From: an uncultured Chitinophaga sp.
GTDB lineage: Bacteria; Bacteroidota; Bacteroidia; Chitinophagales; Chitinophagaceae
Assembly: GCF_937874145.1 (NCBI RefSeq)
Contig: NZ_CALNBI010000014.1
Span: forward strand, 1-8,889
Reading direction: 5' to 3'
Length of the DNA stretch: 8,889 nucleotides
The first letter of the stretch is position 1. Each line of letters begins with the position of its first letter. The translations under genes were made by a program, and so were the position numbers. The notes below the pieces were generated by a model. That model was not told the DNA's origin, ran no database searches, and saw only the letters and a list, made by a program, of their open reading frames with translations. Below, piece after piece: positions 1 through 5,526 of the stretch.

Positions 1-2
1 GA

Positions 3-641
3 AACGGCGTGATGAAGAAAGAAAACCGTTCGGTTTCCGGTTCGTTCGAGAGCATCGGCGTGGGCGGACAGTTCAACGTACAGATACGCCAGGGGAATAG
101 TACTTCCATTGAAATTGAAGGCGACGAAAACCTGTTGCCCTACATCGAAACCGTGCTGGACGGCCATGACCTGGAGATCCGTTACCGCCGCAACACTGAA
201 TTAAGACCGAGCAGGCCCATCAATGTGTGGATCACCAACCCGACGATTTCCGAACTGGCCGGCAGTGGCAAAGTGCAGTTCAAATCCGCCGGTAAATTGA
301 AGGGAGACAGGCTGGAAGTGGCGCTCAGCGGCATCGGCGAAGCCGACCTGGACGTGGATTACGAGAAGCTGGAAGTGGCCCTCAGCGGCAATGGCAAAGT
401 GAAACTCGCGGGTAAGGCTGATAAAACGGAGGTGGCGATTTCGGGTTCCGCCGACGTGGATGCGCCTGCCATGGCAGTACAGGAAGCGGAGATCGCGATT
501 TCCGGTTCCGGGAAAGCCTTCGTGAACGTGAGCAAAAAACTGGAGATCGCGATATCCGGCAGTGGCAGCGTTCGGTATAAGGGCGATGCGAGAGTAGAGC
601 AGTCGGTTTCCGGAAATGGGCGCGTTACGCACGAAAACTGA
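3..641 (+). CDS. DUF2807 (head GIN domain) exported protein, 5' end missing
   Basis: This is the 3' part of a putative cell-surface or periplasmic protein of the DUF2807 ('putative auto-transporter adhesin, head GIN domain') family, common in Bacteroidota; no biochemical role is established. The frame stays open to the left edge, and the first possible starts (GTG at 9, ATG at 12) give no signal peptide. Family members normally begin with a lipoprotein or Sec signal followed by a segment like the ENRSVSGSFESI seen here, so the true start is probably outside the window. From about residue 82 (counting from the GTG) the protein is a series of units of 18-20 residues, each opening with a [AS][ILV]SG[SNI]-type motif (near residues 105, 124, 143, 163, 181 and 199) and ending in a short beta-type stretch such as KLEV or EAEI. 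That pattern fits the right-handed beta-solenoid fold of the family. The stop is TGA at 639. The cysteine peptidase gene follows 31 bases later on the same strand and may be co-transcribed. Confidence 0.88.
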   Translation, partial: NGVMKKENRSVSGSFESIGVGGQFNVQIRQGNSTSIEIEGDENLLPYIETVLDGHDLEIRYRRNTELRPSRPINVWITNPTISELAGSGKVQFKSAGKLKGDRLEVALSGIGEADLDVDYEKLEVALSGNGKVKLAGKADKTEVAISGSADVDAPAMAVQEAEIAISGSGKAFVNVSKKLEIAISGSGSVRYKGDARVEQSVSGNGRVTHEN

Positions 642-672
642 TCAGGCTTTCGTATTTTAGCGGTAAATACCC

Positions 673-1830
673 ATGCTGCTTATGAGACAACAACTTATGA
701 CATGTGCCGTATTGCTGGCAGGATTTGCCGCAACCGCGCAGGAGACGCCCCGAAGCATCGCCAATCCGCCCGCACAGGAAATCACCGTGATCCGGAACAA
801 TGCGGCCACCCCCGTGAAGTACCAGGGAATAACCGGCACCTGCTGGTGTTTTTCGACTGTTTCATTGATCGAAAGCCAATGTTTGAAGAACGGCGCGGCC
901 GGCCAGCCGGATTTGTCGGAAATGTTCGTGGTGCGGAATGTGTACCTGATGAAAGCCCGCAATTATGTGAAGCGCCAGGGCGCTGCCCAGTTTGGTGAAG
1001 GTGGTCTCGGTCACGATGTGCTGATCGCTGCCGGCAGGGACGGACTGATGCCCGAATCGGTGTACAGCGGAAAGCTGCCCGGCCAGGAGCAGTTCAACCA
1101 CGGCAAGATGGCCGATACTTTGAAGAAATTCCTGGATACGTTGTTGCGCCGCCGCCCGGTGGACCCGAAGTGGGAGCAGGGTTTCGCCGCGCTGATGGAC
1201 CAGTACATGGGCGCAGCGCCTCCCGCTAAATTCGAGTATAACGGCAAAACCTATACGCCGCAGGAATATGCGAAGCAGGTGGTAAAATTCGATCCTGCCG
1301 ATTATGTGAGCCTGACTTCGTTCACGCATCACCCTTTTTATTCCTCCTTTGTACTGGAATTGCCAGATAACCATGCCAACGGGAGTTTCTACAACATATC
1401 GCTCAACGAGCTGATCGGGGCGACCTGGAATGCCGTGCAGAAGGGATATACGGTAATGTGGGACGCGGATGTGAGCAATCGTGGGTTCGCGCACGACGGG
1501 GGCTACGCCCTGAGCCCGAAGTATGACAGCCTCTGGAACCGCCAGCAGCCGGACCCGTCGGCGGCTGAAGTGAACGTGACGCCGGAGTACCGGCAGGAGC
1601 TGTTCGAAAAGCTCGTGACGCAGGACGATCACCTGATGCATATCACGGGGATTGGCAAGGGGAAAGGCGACAAGCGCTTTTTCATTGTGAAGAATTCCTG
1701 GGGAGTGGGGTCGAAATTTGAAGGCTACCTCTATGTATCGGAGCCGTATTTCGCCGTGAACACGATTAATGTGGTGGTTCCGAAAGCTGCGCTGGATAAG
1801 GAATTAAAGAAGAAATTGCAGTTGCTGTAA
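673..1830 (+). CDS. Secreted C1 family (papain/bleomycin hydrolase-like) cysteine peptidase
   Basis: This is a 385-residue papain-superfamily cysteine peptidase predicted to act outside the cytoplasm. The active-site set is visible: Gln51 of the oxyanion hole and nucleophile Cys57 in YQGITGTCWCFS, His323 in HLMHITGIG, and Asn341 in VKNSWG. The KNSWG box and the order Q-C-H-N are hallmarks of peptidase family C1. The long insert between Cys and His and the LMHITG context resemble the C1B aminopeptidase C/bleomycin hydrolase branch more than plain papain. Residues 1-22 look like a Sec signal peptide (hydrophobic LLAGFAATA, cleavage probably after TA before Gln23), whereas classical PepC enzymes are cytosolic. 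There is no obvious inhibitory prodomain. I used the first ATG; in-frame ATGs at 682 and 697 also exist, and the one at 682 gives an equally good signal peptide. No convincing promoter sits in the 31-base gap after the DUF2807 gene, and a strong terminator follows. Substrate is unknown. Confidence 0.9.
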   Translation: MLLMRQQLMTCAVLLAGFAATAQETPRSIANPPAQEITVIRNNAATPVKYQGITGTCWCFSTVSLIESQCLKNGAAGQPDLSEMFVVRNVYLMKARNYVKRQGAAQFGEGGLGHDVLIAAGRDGLMPESVYSGKLPGQEQFNHGKMADTLKKFLDTLLRRRPVDPKWEQGFAALMDQYMGAAPPAKFEYNGKTYTPQEYAKQVVKFDPADYVSLTSFTHHPFYSSFVLELPDNHANGSFYNISLNELIGATWNAVQKGYTVMWDADVSNRGFAHDGGYALSPKYDSLWNRQQPDPSAAEVNVTPEYRQELFEKLVTQDDHLMHITGIGKGKGDKRFFIVKNSWGVGSKFEGYLYVSEPYFAVNTINVVVPKAALDKELKKKLQLL

Positions 1831-1858
1831 AGATGAGATACATATAAGATTCATGAAG

Positions 1859-1886
1859 AAGCAGGACGTTCGTCCTGCTTTTTTTA
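1859..1886 (+). terminator. Intrinsic terminator after the C1 peptidase gene
   Basis: A perfect 9-bp stem (AAGCAGGAC at 1859-1867 pairing with GTCCTGCTT at 1872-1880) encloses the loop GTTC and runs straight into a tract of seven T (1879-1885). It ends the plus-strand unit 29 bases after the peptidase stop. The T tract overlaps the stop codon (1884-1886) of the converging minus-strand regulator. On the minus strand the hairpin is followed by CTTCTTC, so it may terminate weakly in that direction too. Confidence 0.88.
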
Positions 1887-2114
1887 TGTTTTGCTGTCGG
1901 ACAACAGTTCGAGGATCGCTACATCCAGCGCATCTGCCAGTTGAGACAGTGTGCGGAGTGTAACATTGATCTCACCGTTTTCCATCCGGGAAATGTCTGC
2001 ATTGTCGACGTTGCAACGTGCAGAGAGGTCGCGTTGGCTGAAGCCTCTTTCCTTTCTGATTCGGCGGAGATTTGTTCCGAAAAGGCGCAATATATCCGGG
2101 GCCTGGGTTGACAT
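1884..2114 (-). CDS. Small XRE-family helix-turn-helix regulator
   Basis: This 76-residue protein consists almost entirely of a Cro/C1-type (XRE, HTH_3) DNA-binding domain. The five-helix pattern runs from LFGTNLRRIRKERGFSQRDL (residues 11-30), through a turn and a recognition helix around NADISRMENG (residues 38-47), to LSQLADALDVAILELL (residues 57-71). There is no extra ligand-binding or dimerisation domain. The RKERGFSQ and SRMENGE motifs are typical of the family. The start is ATG at 2114, and no credible longer start is needed. Its terminator region is shared with the converging peptidase gene. Targets are unknown. No toxin-like gene lies beside it, so a toxin-antitoxin role is not suggested by context. 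Possible autoregulation could use the inverted repeat at 2165-2184, about 50 bases upstream, but that is a guess. Confidence 0.88.
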   Translation of the reverse strand: MSTQAPDILRLFGTNLRRIRKERGFSQRDLSARCNVDNADISRMENGEINVTLRTLSQLADALDVAILELLSDSKT

Positions 2115-2164
2115 TTTTAGTTTGCTTCCAAAAGGTTCAAGATCATCGAATTATTTCTTTTTTC

Positions 2165-2184
2165 CGCTGGGCAGAGGCCCAACG
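2165..2184 (-). other. Inverted repeat upstream of the XRE regulator gene
   Basis: Arms CGCTGGGC (2165-2172) and GCCCAACG (2177-2184) pair over 8 bp with one G.T wobble around a 4-base centre. No T tract follows on either strand, so it is not a standard terminator. It lies 51-70 bases upstream of the regulator's start codon, a plausible place for an operator. Function is not shown. Confidence 0.3.
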
Positions 2185-2272
2185 TGCTGAAAAAATATTT
2201 CGACAGGTTACTGTAACTCTTGCTGGTAAAGAGTTTCGGAGAATGTGAATGAGGAAGCAATACGAAAAAAAA

Positions 2273-2542
2273 TCAATGCAGGATACTGAATTCGGTGTAG
2301 TGTTGCAGGGGGCCGTCGGTTATATCGAGGCCGGAGACCTTGGCGCCGGAGGGGCCGATTTTGCACCAGTCGATGAATTCTTTCATGGCGGAGGCGGGGC
2401 CTTCGGCTGCGATCCAAACATGACCGTCGGGCAGATTTTTGACCTGGCCTTTGAGGCCCATGCTGGCGGCCACGGATTTGGCGGTGGCCCTGAAGTAAAC
2501 GCCCTGCACCATTCCTTTGACTACGATTTCTTTATGCAACAT
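2273..2542 (-). CDS. acyP: Acylphosphatase
   Basis: This 89-residue cytosolic enzyme is predicted to hydrolyse carboxyl-phosphate bonds such as acetyl phosphate or 1,3-bisphosphoglycerate (EC 3.6.1.7). The family signature is clear: GMVQGVYFR at residues 10-18 supplies the phosphate-binding loop and catalytic Arg18, and GLKGQVKNLPDG at residues 29-40 supplies catalytic Asn36. Later blocks HVWIAAEGP and FIDWCKIGPSGAKV match the usual acylphosphatase strand and helix order. The length is normal for the family. The start at ATG 2542 gives the normal N-terminus (MLHKEIVVKG), and TGA at 2273 is the stop. The gene lies 47 bases downstream of an unrecognised 97-residue gene on the same strand and is probably co-transcribed with it. 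A run of eight A (T on the coding strand) follows the stop directly, without a convincing hairpin. Confidence 0.95.
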   Translation of the reverse strand: MLHKEIVVKGMVQGVYFRATAKSVAASMGLKGQVKNLPDGHVWIAAEGPASAMKEFIDWCKIGPSGAKVSGLDITDGPLQHYTEFSILH

Positions 2543-2589
2543 AATTACGGGATCGGTTTATAAACTAACAAAATTGGTTACCGGGTGGT

Positions 2590-2883
2590 TTATCCGGCGG
2601 CGATGGTGGCCTGGAGCTCGGGGATGCCCGGGGCAACGAGGGTTTGTCCGCCGGGGTAGAAGATAAAGAAACGGGCCAGGCCTGTTTCCGGATCTTCTAC
2701 CATGTGGATTTGAATATATCGGGATGGATGAAAGTAAAAGTATTCGTTGACGGGAGGTTCCACGCTTCTGCGGAGTTGTTCCAGCTGGAAGCCTGCGCGG
2801 CTGAGCCAGGAGAACACTGTTTGTTCCGCAGAGGGGGATGCGTTTCCCTGTTTATATATCGGTTTGAGCGGCACCCATTCCAT
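2590..2883 (-). CDS. Conserved-looking hypothetical protein, 97 residues
   Basis: I do not recognise this protein. It reads as a small soluble alpha/beta protein with no signal peptide or membrane segment. The N-terminus MEWVPLKPIYKQG is followed by a helix-like stretch (residues 19-40, EQTVFSWLSRAGFQLEQLRR) and then an aromatic-rich strand region EYFYFHPSRYIQIHMVEDPETGLARFF (around residues 47-73), ending in LVAPGIPELQATIAAG. The frame can be extended upstream to 3057, but those extra 58 residues are basic, proline-rich and compositionally unlike the rest. I therefore chose ATG at 2883, which immediately precedes the well-formed N-terminus. The acylphosphatase gene follows after 47 bases. 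A 22-base near-palindrome (2916-2937) lies 33-54 bases upstream of this start and could be a control site. That the ORF is coding is inferred from its protein-like composition and its fit in the minus-strand series. Confidence 0.7.
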   Translation of the reverse strand: MEWVPLKPIYKQGNASPSAEQTVFSWLSRAGFQLEQLRRSVEPPVNEYFYFHPSRYIQIHMVEDPETGLARFFIFYPGGQTLVAPGIPELQATIAAG

Positions 2884-2915
2884 AACTTTAAATTTACTGG
2901 CGGTTAGTGAGCCGT

Positions 2916-2937
2916 TTGCTGGGCAATTGCCCAACAA
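2916..2937. promoter_or_regulatory. Near-perfect palindrome, candidate operator
   Basis: The core TGGGCAATTGCCCA (2920-2933) is a perfect 14-bp palindrome. It extends to 22 bases with only one mismatched pair (2919/2934), flanked by TTG and CAA. It has no loop and no T tract, so it looks more like a protein-binding site than a terminator. It is 33-54 bases upstream of the start of the 97-residue gene, where a repressor site would sit. The binding protein is unknown. Confidence 0.4.
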
Positions 2938-3062
2938 CCGGAAATTTTTGTTATTGACTATCGTTTTGTTTACGCAGGCACACGGCACCGGGTTGCCGGG
3001 AGCGTGGCTTGGCTTCAGATCTGGCGCGCTACGGCTTGTTCTTCGGGCTGTGTGCATCCTTC

Positions 3063-3428
3063 CTCAGGTTTTTAAATCATTCATTTTGAAAACGTTACCT
3101 CAGATTGGACAAGCCTTCGGCCGGTTTCGGAGGTGGCCTGCGTCGCCAGATCGGCCTTTAAGCTTCTCGTTTCCAAAGCTTTAGCTTCATGCCTGGAGCT
3201 TGACGGCTTGCCAATGGGGCAGCGTGCACCCACATCGGGCCTTTAAGTTCATCATTTCCAACGAGTTCGATCTCGCAGGTGATCCGCGTCCCAGATTTTC
3301 AAGCTTGTTATTTTCAAAGCTTTAGCTGCTGGTCAGTCAAACCATGTGTGAAATCCGGACAACCTGCGTCCCAGGTCGGACAATTAAGCTCAGCATTTCC
3401 AAAGCACGACCCTCAGATCGGACAAGCC
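3063..3428. repeat. Degenerate interspersed/tandem repeat family
   Basis: At least four copies share a unit of roughly 45 bases: a GCGTC-CCAGATCGG-like head, a TTTAAGCT-like middle, and a CATTTCCAAAGCTTTAGC-like tail. The copies begin near 3137, 3222, 3286 and 3363. A shorter, more diverged copy begins near 3063 (CTCAGGTTTTTAAATCATTC). A second short element, CCTCAGAT[TC]GGACAAGCC, occurs at 3098-3115 and 3411-3428 with 17 of 18 bases identical, bracketing the array. Spacing between starts is irregular (about 35-85 bases), and the identity is too low and uneven for a CRISPR. No coding role is apparent. Confidence 0.6.
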
Positions 3429-3855
3429 ATTCCTTACTCCCGGGCGCTTTGGCCAGGAAGCAGTTACGTAATTCACTGTTAAAGCAAATCAACCTCGGGC
3501 TGGCCGGCGCTTTCCGCTATTCGGGCGAAAACTCCGGCAGATCCCCACGGGAATTTAGCGTACGGGCAATGGTATGGCCTCCCTTGTTGAAGGATGCATG
3601 CCTCCATCGGACATCCATCGGGCCATTTGATCCCCGGCCCGCGCCCCGGCAGGCAGCACATCGATCATTGACAAACGATATCCCGCCACCAGGCCAGAAA
3701 GCCAGTGATCCCATTTTCCATATTACCGGTGCATGCCCAAAAAGCACGCGAATACAAGGGTTTATTTCCTGAATCGGATGGGTTGTAAGTAGTGGGTTAG
3801 GGTAGAAGGGGCCGGGTGATAAACGCCCGACCCGTAACTAAATGATACTGACTCT

Positions 3856-3883
3856 AAAAAATATATTCAACAGTTGCGACTGT
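3856..3883 (-). terminator. Possible weak terminator after the 2H phosphoesterase gene
   Basis: On the minus strand a 5-bp stem (ACAGT/ACTGT, loop CGCA, 3870-3883) is followed after eight bases by six T (3856-3861). The stem is short and the T tract is displaced, and it lies about 75 bases after the stop codon, so this is only a weak candidate. Confidence 0.25.
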
Positions 3884-3956
3884 AGTTTGATAAACATTCC
3901 GGCCCCCGGGACATCGCTCCCGAAGCCGCGATAATGCGCCACACACGCCCGGCCAT

Positions 3957-4538
3957 TTACGCCGCACGGTGGAACAACGGATGGCTCGACGGAACTTCCC
4001 GGCCAAACATAAAATCCCGCACCACCTCGTAACGGTCACCGCCCGCAGCACGCTTCAGCAAACTGAAACTGTGGCAATGAAAACTCCGCACGAACACCTT
4101 GCCCGACAAATAAGGCGACAACTGCGCAAACTGATGCGGCTGCAGCGAACGCGCCAACGCTATATGCGGACGATAACCCGCCGGTTGCAATTCGAACGCC
4201 TGCATCACCTTCCGGTGCAATTCCTCCAACGGCTTCGGATTGGCGACATTCACATAAAACATGTGCCGGCCACTGGCATGACGACTGTGATCGATCCGGG
4301 ACGTATACACCGTAAACGCCGACTGATCCGCCACCAAACGCTCCAGCATCGTCACAAACAATTGCTCGTAACGCTCCGGAAATTCCGATCTGAACAAGGC
4401 AATGTGCGCCTGTGAAAATGATCCGGCAGCCGTTCCCAGCTCCTCCGCTATCAAATGCTTGTACGTGCTCACATCCTGAACCGTCTGCGCGTCCGGATGC
4501 ACTACCAGCATGTAATCGTGTAATACTTCCTGTTCCAT
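3957..4538 (-). CDS. 2H phosphoesterase superfamily protein (2'-5' RNA ligase-like)
   Basis: This protein of about 193 residues belongs to the LigT/2'-5' RNA ligase-like 2H superfamily, whose members process 2',3'-cyclic or 2'-5' phosphodiester bonds in RNA or nucleotides. The two signature histidines are present in duplicated half-motifs: AHIALFRSE and, about 80 residues later, RPHIALAR (His57 and His137 counted from the upstream ATG at 4574; His45 and His125 from the start used here). The superfamily motif is normally His-x-Thr/Ser-hydrophobic, but both copies here have Ala where Thr or Ser is expected, so catalytic ability is uncertain. The N-terminus LHDYMLVVHPDAQ matches the usual first strand of such proteins when translation starts at ATG 4538; the ATG at 4574 would add 12 residues. 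A perfect -7 box (TATGTTTG) lies about 84 bases upstream. The gene is probably monocistronic. Substrate is unknown. Confidence 0.82.
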   Translation of the reverse strand: MEQEVLHDYMLVVHPDAQTVQDVSTYKHLIAEELGTAAGSFSQAHIALFRSEFPERYEQLFVTMLERLVADQSAFTVYTSRIDHSRHASGRHMFYVNVANPKPLEELHRKVMQAFELQPAGYRPHIALARSLQPHQFAQLSPYLSGKVFVRSFHCHSFSLLKRAAGGDRYEVVRDFMFGREVPSSHPLFHRAA

Positions 4539-4621
4539 GGCATTTATGATTATGCAATCATCAATTCGAAACAACCGTTATCATGTTCAGCACCAGGATA
4601 ACAGCGCCTCCTTTCACAACA

Positions 4622-4652
4622 CAAACATACGAATAAAATTGGCAAATACTAA
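4622..4652 (-). promoter_or_regulatory. Bacteroidota-type promoter for the 2H phosphoesterase gene
   Basis: On the minus strand, TATGTTTG (4622-4629) is an exact match to the -7 consensus TAnnTTTG. Nineteen bases upstream lies TTAG (4649-4652), a 3-of-4 match to the -33 TTTG. Transcription would begin near 4615, leaving a leader of about 75 bases. The -33 element overlaps one copy of a 13-base direct repeat. Confidence 0.6.
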
Positions 4653-4678
4653 AAAAGTTAGCAAAAAATACTAAAAAA
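4644..4678. repeat. Two 13-base A-rich direct repeats, 22 bases apart
   Basis: AAATACTAAAAAA occurs at 4644-4656 and again at 4666-4678, a spacing of about two helical turns. The first copy overlaps the -33 element of the 2H gene, and the second overlaps the T tract of the tpiA terminator. This could be a binding site or simply low-complexity DNA. Confidence 0.45.
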
Positions 4679-4707
4679 AATGGCCGAAAGGCATAACCCC
4701 TTCAGCC
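4673..4707 (-). terminator. Intrinsic terminator after tpiA
   Basis: On the minus strand the arms GGCTGAAGGG (4707-4698) and CCTTTCGGCC (4691-4682) form a 10-bp stem with two G.U wobbles and the loop GTTATG. One A and then eight T follow (4680-4673). It lies 18 bases after the tpiA stop codon and ends the GlmU-like/tpiA unit. Confidence 0.9.
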
Positions 4708-4725
4708 ACCATATCTTACAATCGC

Positions 4726-5484
4726 TTACAAGCTCTTGATGATCGCCGCGAAATCTGCCGCCACCAGCGATGCGCCGCCGATCAGCCCGCCGTCCACATC
4801 CGCAGAAGCAAACAACTCCGCCGCATTCGAAGGCTTCGCACTGCCGCCGTACAGGATCGTCAAACCCGCAGCCGCTTCCTGGCCATACTTCGCCGCGATC
4901 TGCCCGCGGATAAACGCATGCATGTCCTGCGCCTGCTGCGCGCTCGCCGTCAAACCCGTACCAATTGCCCAGATCGGTTCATAAGCAATCACCACCTGCT
5001 GCAAAGCCGCAGCATCCAGGTGATACAGGCTTTCTTCCAGCTGCTTCGCCACATAAGCGTTCTGCGTCTCCGCTTTCCGCACTTCCAGCGGCTCGCCGCA
5101 GCAGAATATAGGCTTCAGCCCGTTGGCCAGCACCTGGTCGATCTTCTTCGCCAGCTGCGCATTCGTTTCATTGAAATATTCCCGGCGCTCGGAATGCCCC
5201 AGGATCACGTAGTCGATGCCTACAGACGCCAGCATGGCGGCAGACACCTCGCCGGTATAAGCGCCCGACTTCTCGCTCGCACAGTTCTGCGCGGCCACAA
5301 ACACGTTGGGTTGGTTACGGGTCAATGCTTTTACCTGCTGCAGGTACGGAAAAGGCGGGGCGATCACCACAGCCTGGTCTCCAGATAAAGTAATGCCGGC
5401 CGCCAGGATATCCTTCACCAGCTGCTCGCCTTCCGCGAGGGTCAGGTTCATCTTCCAGTTGCCTGCTACGATCTTCTTTCTCAT
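4726..5484 (-). CDS. tpiA: Triose-phosphate isomerase
   Basis: This 252-residue cytosolic glycolytic enzyme interconverts dihydroxyacetone phosphate and glyceraldehyde 3-phosphate (EC 5.3.1.1). All catalytic residues of the TIM barrel are in place: Asn9 and Lys11 in AGNWKMN, His97 in ILGHSERR, and Glu169 in AYEPIWAIGTG. The flexible phosphate-gripping loop 6 (AIGTGLTA, residues 173-180), YGGSAKP (residues 212-218) and DGGLIGGASL (residues 231-240) complete the phosphate site. The length is standard. The frame extends upstream to 5526, but the added 14 residues are not found in the family and would run into the preceding gene's stop region, so ATG at 5484 is chosen. It lies 42 bases downstream of the GlmU-like gene on the same strand with no promoter visible between them, so the two are probably co-transcribed. 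A strong terminator follows. Confidence 0.98.
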   Translation of the reverse strand: MRKKIVAGNWKMNLTLAEGEQLVKDILAAGITLSGDQAVVIAPPFPYLQQVKALTRNQPNVFVAAQNCASEKSGAYTGEVSAAMLASVGIDYVILGHSERREYFNETNAQLAKKIDQVLANGLKPIFCCGEPLEVRKAETQNAYVAKQLEESLYHLDAAALQQVVIAYEPIWAIGTGLTASAQQAQDMHAFIRGQIAAKYGQEAAAGLTILYGGSAKPSNAAELFASADVDGGLIGGASLVAADFAAIIKSL

Positions 5485-5526
5485 GATTTTACGGTGCTTT
5501 TGATAAGTGGCGCGAAAAATACGCAT

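Larger units (their letters stand above)
2884..3956. other. Gene-free intergenic stretch of about 1.07 kb
   Basis: I see no credible gene here. Open frames exist on both strands (for example 3344-3772 plus, 3517-3747 minus), but they are rich in Pro, Arg and Ser, lack domain-like patterning, and contradict each other. The stretch contains four things: a near-palindrome next to the downstream gene (2916-2937), a family of degenerate repeats (about 3063-3428), a stable stem-loop at 3809-3833 (10-bp arms with one mismatch and one wobble, loop ATAAA, no T tract), and a weak hairpin near 3870-3883. A further pair of ATCGG-like motifs at 3607-3626 may be more distant members of the repeat family. 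No tRNA or rRNA is recognisable. It could be a decayed locus or a repeat-rich spacer. Confidence 0.65.

Noticed and set aside
201..632. A 143-codon minus-strand frame opposite the DUF2807 gene
   Set aside because: Its repeated NRDL/NRHLRF pattern is just the complement of the SGSG repeats of the DUF2807 protein.
1884..2542. Toxin-antitoxin pair made of the XRE regulator and its neighbour
   Set aside because: The neighbour is a standard acylphosphatase separated by 158 bases, and no toxin-like gene lies on either side.
2884..3057. N-terminal extension of the 97-residue protein to a start at 3057
   Set aside because: The added 58 residues are basic, Pro/Ser-rich and include the palindrome region. 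The ATG at 2883 gives a natural N-terminus.
3063..3428. CRISPR array
   Set aside because: The repeats are strongly degenerate, differ in length, and are irregularly spaced; no cas gene is nearby.
3517..3747. A 76-codon minus-strand open frame, considered as a gene remnant
   Set aside because: It has no recognisable motif, and its Gly/Arg/Trp-rich composition is typical of chance frames in GC-rich DNA.
3344..3772. A 142-codon plus-strand open frame in the gene-free stretch
   Set aside because: Its composition is Arg/Pro/Ser-rich with no domain pattern, it begins inside the repeat cluster, and overlapping minus-strand frames are equally long.
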